A model generated the notes under the pieces. The model searched no databases, was not told the origin of the DNA, and worked only from the letters and a program-made list of their open reading frames with translations. DNA of 64,000 nucleotides, from assembly GCA_024195265.1 (NCBI GenBank), contig JAJLRJ010000004.1, forward strand, positions 33,155,285 through 33,219,284, read 5' to 3'. This stretch comes from Dendrophyllia cribrosa (lineage: Eukaryota > Cnidaria > Anthozoa > Scleractinia > Dendrophylliidae). Numbering within the stretch: the first letter of the stretch is position 1; each line of letters begins with the position of its first letter. Made by a program: the position numbers and the translations under genes. Shown piece by piece: positions 24,301 to 36,300 of the stretch.

Positions 24301-27300
24301 GCCCTGAAATTGGGGAGGCGGGTTTCTCAGAGGTAGAATCACAGCTTGTTGAAGGTATACCGATGTTCTCACTTTTCAAGTTCAGTTATCAATTCTTATG
24401 TGTATGCAGAATATTGCAAGGGCGGTTGTTCTTGATAAAATATATTTGTTTATTGTAGATTCTCCAACAACGCGCGAAGAGCCCTCAAAATCCGGAGCGG
24501 TTTATACAAGGAGGACAGACAAGAAACCTAACTTTAGTGACCAATTGGAAAAAGTTCAATTGCAAGTTGTTTTTGCCGAACTTTCGAGGATAGAGTCAGA
24601 GAAGAGGAAGATTGAAGTGGAAAAAGAAGTTCTTCTCCTAAAAAAGAGAAAACTAGAACAAGAACTAGAAAAAATGGGTCCAGTAGTTAACACTAAATAA
24701 ATAGATTACAAAATAAATGATCCTGTTGAAATCAAAAAATTAAATTCATATAGTTTCATTTATTTCTTTTTAGTGTACTTGCTGATATTTTCCCATTTAC
24801 GTTTCTGAACAAATACAAAGTGTAAACATTATGTGGTTACTAAGAAACAAATTGAATTAAACAAATCAGTGAGAAAAATGACTCGACACAATTCGTTGTC
24901 TCATTAAAGCTCCCTGTGTGCTTTGCGTGTAGTTTCGTTCCCCATCGTCAAATGGCTCAACAGTTATATCCTCTTCATCCACTGGGTGTTTGTAGTCCAC
25001 TGCACGGTTATGCAAGATGATACAGGCTGCAATAATGCTGCACGCTCTTTCTGGGCTTACTCTTAACTCGCCATGAAGGCAGTGAAATCTGCGCTTAAGA
25101 ATCCCATTACACCTTTCAATGACAGTTCTAGTTGTCCGATGGGACCCATTGTATCTTTCCTCATCCCTGCATTTTGTAGCTAAGATGGGTGTCATTAACC
25201 AGTGCCTTAATGGATAGCCGCTATCAGCAAGAATGATTCCCTCGTGAAGCCCCTCTTCAAATTCACTATAGATCAAACTTTCCCTCAAAATTCCTGCATT
25301 ATGGGTGCTCCGGGCCACTTGACAACGCAGTTGACAATTTTGCATTCTGCATTACAGATGAGTTGTATGTTCAATGAGTGATACCCCTTTCTGTTAACAT
25401 ACTCGTACTCTTTCAAAGTTGGGGCTTGATCCCTAACTTGAGTTCCGTCAACACAACCAACCACCCCGGGAAACGCAGCTAATGCATAAAATCTCTCTTT
25501 TGTTTGTTTTAGTTCTTCCGCATCAACAGGAAACTTCACGTATTTAGGTAGATTTTTCGCCAACTCTGAGGATACACGACAGATAATTCGGCTGACCGTG
25601 GACTTGTGGATGCCTTGATGGTCGCCAACAAGCTCTTGAAAGGTCCCAGTTGCATAAAATCGCAAAGCTATAAGAAATTGATTCTCAGCTGAAATTCCCA
25701 TATTTCGCCTCGTTCGATGTTCTATTCGAGGTTTGATTTCTTGGACCATTTCTAACAGTTCATTACGACGAAATCGATATCTGGAGTACAACTGTTGTTC
25801 ATCAAGAGAGTCCAAAGGGTTTGTACGATCACGAAATACTCGTTCTCTTCGAAAAGCACGTCGAGTTTCACAAATTTGCAGAAGGAATATCATACGTGCC
25901 ATTTTGGAAATATGCAAGTGAGAGCTACGACCACGTTACGTCTCGCTTACGCCTACCCCCGATTAGTTGAGATTTTAGTCTTGATCAACGTTTGACAAAG
26001 CCCAAACTGGTGTAACTGGCGTAAAATTAACGCTTGGGTAAACGTCTGACTTATGTGCTTAGTCTCGGGTGTACAACGACGTTTATGCAACCGGCCCCTA
26101 ATGAGATAGGGAATACATATTTTGCCGTTTTCGAAAGACATGCATGGTTTGATCTTTAAATAGTGAGCTCACTAATTAACCTTTATTTTCCATATAATTA
26201 CTATTATTAAAATTTTATAATAGATATCGTCACTAAGACAAAAATCTTCACTCCATATAGGAAAGAAAAATAAAAAAAAATAAAAAACAGAAAAGAGCCA
26301 AGAACGATGCAAAAAGACGAAGAACCAAATCGACAATGAACCAAACACTACTCCAGGAGCTTATCAAGGCTAAACAATTGGCTGCACAGCTTACTTGTCA
26401 ATCAAGAAAGTTAATCCAAACGATAAAAATTATTGAACAAAATTTAAAATAAAAAACAAAAAATTAAGGTGTAAAATTTAATCTTATTAATCCTAGTTGT
26501 TACAAATTCCCCTTACATTTGGTTATATCCTCCCCTTCCCTCCCCCTCTCTCCTGGGCGTGTCCTAACTTTTCTGCTCCCACCAGTCTGTTCAAAAATCA
26601 GTCGTTATTCTCCAAAACAAGAAAAAGATTTTTATTCACTTTATTACAAATAACAGATTTATTCCAATTTGGTTACTTTTCAAACAAAGCTACGATGAAA
26701 TTTTCATTTGTATTTTAAAGGGTAAGATAATTATCCTTGTAGCTCTCTTGTTTCTTCTACCATTCCCTCCTTTCTCTGTCATTTAATGGAACCTAGAAAT
26801 AAAAAGAACATTTAGCCTCCCTCTACAAATTTCCTTACCAGTTAATATTATACTTAGTTTTCCAAACAAGATTTAAATCCACATTAAAGCCAATTAAAAT
26901 TAGTCATTTTTATTTCAAACTCATAGAATAGCTCCATTAACTACAGTTAGCATCCCTTTCTCTCAATCAATTTAATTATTACATATCATTATTACTACTG
27001 AGTAGATTCCAAAACGTGTGCCCCTAATGTTTACTACTTCCTGAACCTCCAAGGAGTTATTTCCCCTACTCCCGTCTCATGTAACACAGTTACATTGTTC
27101 CTCCAGATTTCTTCATAATGTGGTCAAAAGGTTTTACTGGATCAGAATCAAGAAACACCGCATATGAAAGAAAACAAAAATGCGAATCTATATTTTGTTT
27201 TCATGAATTCAAACTCTTAAGAGTCCCTTATCCCGCCGCGTTATATTGTAAGAACTCCTCATATTATATATAATTTCACAAAGAATTTAAGCCAAATAAA

Positions 27301-30300
27301 ATTACCTACATCTCATTTTATTTCATGTCATCTCTCTTAATCATAAAAATTCTTAAACTTTTGTTAAGATTTAATTTTTAATAAATTATTTATTTTTATT
27401 TTTAATAATATGCACATATTTTTTAATTTCTTTTTCAAACCAATTCCTTGCATTTTTACATGTCCCTTTGGCTTTTACTGGTGGGTCCTGTGATACTTAG
27501 TTTTGCACCTGCGCATGTCTCGGCGGAGCTTCGTTTTTGTAGGACTTTGTTTTCTGTGGGCTTTCTCTATGGCCTTGGGGTAATGTATTGATGCTTTTTC
27601 CCGTCCTTTTTCCCCCCTTTATTTCCATGCATTATATAGCTCTCCACTTCCTTGGTCATTTGTTTATCCAAGCTCTGTTTCCTCATCTCCATCATTCCTT
27701 GGTGCTTTGGTTCTATTTCCTTAATAGAGTCAATCCGGTGAGCTTTGGTTTTGTGTGCCTTACCCTTGGTATGACTGGGGCTGTGGTCTTGGGGTTCTAT
27801 ATCTATATCTATATCTATATCTATATCTGTCTCAAACAAACCAACTCCTTGCATTTCTGCATGTCTTCTTGGTTATGACGGGTGGTCCTATGATGCTGAG
27901 TTCTGCACCTGCACATGTCTCGGTCGAGCTTCGTTTTTGTGAGGCTTTGTTTACTGGGGACTTTCTCCATGACCTTGGGGTATTGTATTTATGCTTTTCC
28001 CGTTCTTTCCCCTTTTTCTTCCATGCATTATTTAGCTCTCCATTTCCTTATTGTTTTTGTCTATCCAAGCTCTGTTTCATCATCTCCATCGTTTAATGGT
28101 GCTATTGTTCTATTTCCTCAATAGAGTCAGTCTAGTGGGCTTTGGTTTTGTGAGTCTTACGACTGGGACTATGGTCTTGGGGTTCTATATCTATGCATTT
28201 TGTCCCAAACAAAGCAATTCCTCGTTGTTAACCCTTTCAAGAAGAATGACGAATTAGAAGGAAAGCTCAAGGAACTAGAAAGCCAAAACCTTTACCTGGA
28301 AGCATATTCCAGACGAGAGAATATAAAGTTTGAAAATATCCAAGAGGAACCTGGCCAGAAGCGAGAGGATACCGAAGAAGTGCTCCGCAACTTCTTAGAA
28401 ACACACCTTGGTTATGAACAAGCTCATGACGTCGAAATCCAGAGAGTTCACCGATTGAAAACAAAGAAAGCAGATGGAAATCCAAAGCCCATCATCGCGA
28501 GGTTTCTACGTTACAAGGACTGCGAGCGTATTTATCTTTGGGCCGTCGATTAAAAGATACCGAGTACCGAATGTATCAAGATTTACCTTACGGCATAGTA
28601 GAAAGAAGAAGAAAACAAATGGACGTATTTAAAGCTGCCAAAAGGAAACAAATACCGGCTGCTTTCAGTAAGTCACAACCTGATAAACTTTATATTAGTG
28701 GAAAATTTTGGCCAGTTGGCAAACCTCTGGACTTGTCCCCTCGTTAATATGTGAAAACACCAAATTGATAAATAATGTGTAATACATTTATAACGATCTA
28801 TGCATTGATCCGCTTTAGCGGACGGGCAACCGTTATTATTAAATTCCTAACCGACCATATTGCCGTACCCCGGCCGAAACGCAATTAATGCGTTTTCAAA
28901 ACCTTTCGTTAAGGTCTTGTTTGAGCTATAAGATGTGCGTTCCAATTTTTGTAATTCTCGTATGTTTCTGTGTCTTACTGTGCTCGGTTAAAACTTTTTT
29001 TTGTTTACTTTTTTTTGACTTCAAAAATATACTATTATGCAAATTAACGAAATAAATTTAAACATATGCATTTTTTTTTTACACGATCCCTAAGGACGAA
29101 AAAAAAAAGCCGTCAAAACGTATCTCACCTCAAGTTGCCTTATTACTGACGCATATTTAGTTAAGACAAAAAAATATATTTAATTTAGACACCCTTGAAA
29201 ATCTTGACATCAAGTGCCTTTCAATAAACATCAGAGGTCTTAATAAATCCATTAAACGACGTTCGGTTTTCAGGTGGATCCATAACCAAAACGCGCAATT
29301 CATATTTCTACAGGAAACACACAGCAATCAAATTAGCACAGACATCTGGGCTGCCGAATGGGGAGGCAAAGTTTTCTTTAGCCATGGCACATCAAACAGC
29401 AAAGGAGTAATGATACTCATAAACCCAAAATTTGACTGTAAAATAGAAAAGCGTATTTCCGATAAAAACGGAAGATATATTATTTTGGACGTCTCGGTTG
29501 ACGATTCGCGTGTAACGTTAGTCAATATTTATGCCCCAAACGACCTAAACCAACAATCCAAATTCTTCAAATCATTACACCACTTGCTACAAGATTTTTC
29601 ACAACAAAATATTATTATCGGAGGTGACTTCAACTGCGCTATGACAGACAAAGACAAAAAAGTGGCAACCCAGTTGACAGGAAAGCACCTGTTATAAAAG
29701 AAATTGAACAGCTGTGTACCGTGTACAATTTGGTTGATATCTGGCGCCACACAAATCCACATGTCGAATCCTACACATGGAGGAATAAGTCTCACAAGAT
29801 ACAATGTAGATTAGATTTCTTCCTTGTCTCAGAAGAACTTTGTAATATAGAAGTGTCATGTAAAATTTCTTATGCTCCCGAAACAGATCACTCGGCGGTT
29901 TCGCTACATTTTCAAGCCAAAGCTAAAAAACAACACAGAGGACCAGGTTTCTGGAAGTTAAATGATTCGCTACTCATCGATGAACACTATGTTAACTCTC
30001 TACGAGAAAATATAGCCTTTTTCAAAGTCAAACATGCAAATGTGCTTGATAAAGGTTTGAAATGGGATCTCATAAAAATGGAAATAAGAGGCTTCACAGT
30101 AAAATATGCTAAAACAAAAGCAAAGTTACGCAAGAATGAAGAGGCGATCCTTCTAAATAAAATAAATGAACTCCAATTAAAATTAGAAAGAAACCCTAAT
30201 AACAACCAAGACCAAAACAAGCTCTTTGCGGCAAAATTACGACTGCAATCAATCATGCACTTTAAGACCAAAGGCGCGATTTTAAGGAGCAAAGTAAGAT

Positions 30301-33300
30301 GGTACGATGAAGGAGAACGCAATACTAGATACTTTTACGGCTTAGAGAACCGTGCACAAACCAAGAAAACTATCGACAAACTGAAAGTTGGCGATAATGC
30401 GTACGTTTACAATCAATTCGACATTCTAGAAGAACAAAAAAAGTTCTATGAATCAATTTATCAATCTAGAGAAGGCGACACATGCAACTCTCAAGTGACC
30501 AGCTTTCTAAAAGCTGAGAATGTTACACCCCTATCCCAAGACGATCAAAAACTATGTGACGGGCCAATTACAGATACCGAGTGCCTGAATGCATTAAAGG
30601 ATTTTAAAAATGGTAAAACACCAGGTACTGACGGTTTCACGGCCGAATTCTACAATTTTTTTTGGCCCGAGCTGCGAGACGAGTTGTTAGATAGCCTCCA
30701 CTTCGCCTTTCAATCCGGCTTGATGTCGATTAGTCAACGGCGCGGCATAATTTCTCTTATTCCCAAAAAAAATAAAGACAAATCCCTTCTGGAAAATCTA
30801 CGCCCGATTTCGTTATTGAATGCAGACTATAAAATACTTACTAAAGTCATCGCCAAAATAATAGAAAAAGTCTTACCCAAGATTATAAATCCCGAGCAAA
30901 CCGGTTACGTTAAAGGCCGCTACATCGGCGAAAATATCAGATTGATTCAAGATATCATGTTTTTCACGAAAAATGCAAATTTGCCTGGAATCGCAATTTT
31001 TTTAGATTTTCGTAAAGCCTTTGACACTATAGAATGGAACTACTTATCAGCCGCAATCAAAGCCTTTAATTTCGGTTCGGATATCCAGAGATGGATAGAA
31101 GTAATCTACCACAACGTGTCCAGCTGTGTCCTGAATAATAGCCACGCATCAGTTTTTTTCCAATTACACCGAGGCGTTAGGCAAGGATGCCCACTATCAG
31201 GCCTCCTCTTTGTGATCGGTATTGAGCTTCTATCAAAAGCCTTGAAAAACAATAAGGATATTAAAGGAATTAATATTGGAGGTAAAGAAATAAAACTCAC
31301 GCAATTTGCAGACGACACAACAGTGTTTGTAAGCGACCAACATTCCGTAACCAATTTATTAAAACTTCTTCACGAATTTAAGCTTGCCTCTGGTCTTGAA
31401 ATAAATACAAGCAAAACAGAAGCAATGTAGCTAGGAGCCTGGAGAAACAGGACTGACACCTTAGGTAATTTTAAATGGCCACACGAGCCGATTCAAGCCC
31501 TCGGCATTTACTTTTCTTATAACTCTGAAGCTGCAAATAATCTAAATTTTGCTGAAAAAATTATCAAGCTAGAAAACACCCTTAAAAGTTGGAAAAGAAG
31601 GAAGCTTAATCTCCATGGCAGAATTAAAATTGTTAAAACTCTTGGATTGTCGAAGTTAATTTGCAACACTTCCGTGCTTGAGATTCCCGATATTTATGTG
31701 AAAGAGATTAACAAGATTTCTTTTGATTTTATATGGGAAGGAAAACCGCCCAAAATAAAAAGAAAGACAATAATAGCAAATATAAACCAAGGAGGTCTTA
31801 GAATGATGGATTTCGAATTGATGGACAAAGCACTTAAAATAGCTTGGATTAAGAGAATAACCGACCAAAATGACTCCGCCTGGAAAGTTATTCCAGAATT
31901 TGCCACCGCCCAGTATGGGGGTTTACCTTTCCTGATAAAGTGTCAGTATGACATCAAAAACCTTAGCCTAGATAACCTTCCACTTTTTTATCGTACTTTA
32001 CTCAAGTATTGGCAAGAATATAACGTTGTTAAAATCGCAGAAGACCACCATATACAAGACAAAATTATTTGGAATAACAGTTATATCCGGATTGGAAACC
32101 AACCGATTTTCTACAAACCCTTATTCCACACACGTATTAAAGATCTTCTAAAAGACGACAACACCTTCTTTTCTCTTGATGAAATCCAACGCAAAGTAAA
32201 CACTAAAATCCCGTTCACACTCTATCACGGCATCATCGCCGCTATACCAGCTGCTTGGAAACAAAAACTAAAACAAAAAAACTTGCCCCAAACTACCCCT
32301 CCCCAAGACCCTCCATCAACAAGAGTAGCCTACGATACACTTCTAAACAATAATATAAAGCCACCGACTTAAGAGAATAGAATTCTTAATTATGGTTTCA
32401 CTAAAGAAAACATACACAAAGTGTACTCATTGCCTTTTCAAATTACCAAAGATTCTAAACTCGTTGCTTTCCAGTATAAAATAGTTCATCACATTTTACC
32501 TACCAGATCCAGCCTATTTCGAGCTGGCATTGTTGAAAATGATATTTGTACATTATGCGAAACTGAAAAACAAACAATAAGCCACCTACTATACCACTGC
32601 ACGGTATCCAAAGCTTTCTGGGATAGATTCACATGCTGGTGGCGCATAAAACTTGAACAGACCATTACTCTAACGGAATCCGCTGTCTTATACGGATGGC
32701 ATGAAGACATCGAAAATAAACACGCACTTAATGTCACCCTTCTTATTGCAAAATACCACATTTTTGCGACGAGCGCATGTATTGGCAACTTGTGTTTTGA
32801 AGGCTTTCTTCTACGTCTCCAAGACAAACTGCATATTTTGAAGAAATGTCATTTTGTCCAAAAAAAGTTACAGCTGTTTTTGAAAATATGGGGAAAATTA
32901 AATTAAATTATTCTAAATAAAGATATATACACAAGTAATAGTCTTATAAGTCATTTTTTGTTTTTTTTGTTTTTTTGTTTTTATTCCTTTTAAAAAAGTA
33001 GTAAGTGTTGTAGCATTGTAAGTATTTTAAGTATTGCAAGAAAGCGTTAAGTATTGTAAGCACTGTAAGTATTGTAAATAAGTGTAATTAAGCTGCAATG
33101 GTGTTTATTAGAAGTGTATTGTAAAAAAAAACCCTTTCACTCCCAAAGTTATGGAGACATGTAGTGTAGTTCTAACTTTTCAGTCTGTTGATGAAATCTT
33201 ATGGTGCGACCATTCAAATGAAACCTCTTCGGCAGTACTTTTGCATGGTATTATATGTCTGAATATTTTCATAATGAAATTAAATGTGGAACTTTACTTG

Positions 33301-36300
33301 AATTTTGATGTTTGGCACTCTTGGGAGTTAAAGGGTTAAAGGAGATACCGTGCAGCATGAAATTTTTTGCGGGTTGCGGATTTTGGGGATTGCTCTCGTT
33401 CCGCAAAAATAAGTTCCCGCAGAAAAAAACTCTCGCAGAATAAAACTCGGCAAAAATTTACTCCCTTCAGTCAAATAAAGAACTCTGCTTTTTAATGTAA
33501 ACTTGCATTACTGGGACGGTATCGGATGTAAATAAGAACTATAAACATTGATTTTTCAAAGAAAACAACAATGTTTTTCAATAGTAATAACAGTTTTTTC
33601 CTGATCATGGCAGAGGGCAAGGGATAGGTATTTTTGTTTGATTTTGTTGTAGCGTCAGTGAAATGTCTCTAAGTAGAGCGTACCGTAACTCAACAAGTAA
33701 TAAAAGTTGAAAATATTAAGTTCCTTCCTTGTTAATGATCTGCTGCTTGAACAGGAAATCGCAAAAACTAGTTTCCAGCAGAAATTTCAGTCATCTCGAA
33801 CCGAAAAAAATTGTTCCCGCAAAACACAAAAAATCGTCAATCCGCAAAAATTTCATGCTTCATGGTATATGTCACCAGATATATGTTGCGCAGACGAAGA
33901 ATCCTGAAAAACGACGGGCAAGACATAAATCTCAGATTTTCACACATGTTTATATTCTATTTGTCTTGATTTCGTTTCGGTTATTTCCCCGATTCTGGAG
34001 TCAGCAGTGGAATCGTACGCCTCAGAATCACAATATCTAGAAGTTGCATAATCAGTGGAGTATATGTTTTATATAACTTTTATATAACTTGCAATTTGCT
34101 TAGTGATCGGGGTTTCAAGTGTCGGCTACTGAATGTAGTGAATGTAGTTTAGTCTTACTTTTTAGACATAATTTGAAGCTTATTTTCATTGATCTCTCTT
34201 TCAAGCGAACAGAACAAAAACTATAAAAATATTCTGTGGCAATAATAAATTACAAAGCGAAGTTTCTAAGCCGACTAGGTTATTATACTGAAGTGTGCTA
34301 TTTTTTGTCAACAGTGAGATAATATATAAGACATATAACATATATAACATAACGCTCAACTACCAGATAATCACACGATGAGAACTAGAGCTATTTTAAA
34401 AGATACAAAGATCACAATTCTCACAAAAATCCTATTCATTAATTTAATCCTTGCAATGAGAAATCAAGGACGATCTAGTTGAATTCTTAGATAGGTAGGC
34501 TAAATAAATTTGCGTTTACCGATCAGTGAATTATTGCAACAGAAATGTCCAGAATATCCAGGCGCGTAGGAGGGGGGTTCAAGGGGTTCGAACGAACCCC
34601 CTTTGAAGATCAATAATGGCGGACTGAAAATGAAACGCTGATTACTTAGCATTTAAATTATGTGCTGGTGGTCAAACTAGAAGAAATGTTAATATAAACG
34701 AGTTGTTTGTACCCTCTAAGCTCTTCCGATATCTCGACTCCATCCAGTGCAAAGAAAAAATATTAGGAATCCTGGGATTTACGAAATTCTTATGATATTT
34801 GATGTTTTTGCCGTTAAAACCGCAACCTACCAAACACCCATTTACGACTGATCTAGCTGTAGCCATGGCATAGAAAATAGGAGTTGCTCCAACAGCATCA
34901 AGAATTGCAGGAAGACAGCAACACCGCCCCAATGCTCCAGCGGTTGGCCCAAAAGAGTATTATAGAGTCAATGTCGCAGTGCCTTTCTTGGATCCCTCAT
35001 TTCAGAACTGTATGACCAGTTCTCAGGCTTAACACTGAGGCTCAGTAAGCTATTTGGTTTAGTGCCCTCTTTTATTCAAGAAAACCATTGCAGGTCACTG
35101 CTCAGCAGCTCACTGATTGAGTGGATCTTTATCAAGATGACCTATCCTCTCCTCAGCTCTTTTCCTCCGAATTTCAAAGGTGGAAGATTATGGTACAGAA
35201 CGGGCAAATTGTAGGTGCTCCTGAAAATTGCTGCCACCATACCAGTGACCAGTTGTGAATGCAAACGTTTGATAAGCACAATGACGAGGTTGAACAATTA
35301 CACGAGGTGCACCATGGAAGAGAGTAGGCTCTCCTTCCTGGCTCTAATGCATATCAAATACGATATGCCTGTCAATCTAGAGGAGGTAGTGAATTTATTT
35401 GAAGGCCTTCACCCGATGATGATGCAGTTTGCGAGTTTAGTGTATGAATAGATTTGAGAACTTAACAGACAGGAACGTGCATCGATCTTTCTTGTTTAAA
35501 GTTGAAAGAATGCTGTCGTAGATATTGAATTGAAGTTAAAAAACAGTTGGAATTTGACAAAAAGGGGTCTCAAAATGCGGGAAATGTGATTTCCTTAACA
35601 GATGTTCGGGGTTTGACAAATGGAGTCTCGAAAGACAAAATGCAGTGAATACAATTTCAGGAGACCTATTGTAGCTGATAAGTGTTCAGTGTATCATTTA
35701 TCATTTGTTAGCTCGTGATACGTGTTCAGTGCGTATTGACCTTAAGGCTACTTTCAGTACAGGGACGGCGTAACCGGGGGAACTGGTTAAGTTAAGTTAA
35801 GTTAAGTGAGGCTAGGATATATGTATTAAGTGTAAAAGAGCGTTTTCACTCAGTCCTCTGGGACTCAAATGACAAAGGCCATGGCAGCCATGTTGGTGTT
35901 CCTAACAAAGAAGTTAATTAAAATTATTTTGTACGGGAACACCAATATGGCGGCTATGACGTCAAGTCAAAACGCTCTTTCTGTATCAAGCTAACAAAAT
36001 CTATCTGTAAGCAATGAAAATACCTGTCATTTTAAACTTGATCGACATTGATTTTTTTGACGAAATATATCGTGGAGAATATGCTGAAAATAGCATTTCC
36101 GAACCTCTAGATTTCAAAAATTTCTGGTGGGGGGGAGGGGGGGGGGGAGGTGAGCATGCCTCCAGACCCCCCTAGAGGCTCGCGCCTCCGGCGTTCGCTG
36201 CATTCACCCCCATTACAAAACCTTCAGATAAATACGAACACTCCTTCTGAAACCCCAGCTATGCGCCTGATATCGCTAGAACATTGAACAGATCAAAGAA

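Larger units (their letters stand above)
23551..26098. mobile_element. PIF/Harbinger transposon with Myb-like and transposase genes
   Basis: The two diagnostic genes of the superfamily are convergent: a Myb/SANT-like gene on + (23781-24700) and a DDE transposase on - (25917-24866). The right end reads ACGTTTATGCAACCGGCCCC; the left end starts GGGGCCGTACAGGCCGACGT, sharing GGGGCCG but otherwise diverged. Subterminal repeats of CGCCTGACGTxxxxACGT lie in the left 200 bases, and GTCGGTTGCATAAAAG (23712) echoes the right end. A TAA follows the right end; I could not find a matching TAA at the left, so the left boundary is uncertain. Confidence 0.75.

Noticed and set aside
34586..34600. GGTTCGAACGAACC palindrome as an operator site
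   Set aside because: Isolated short palindrome within repeat-like DNA; no gene or promoter nearby.
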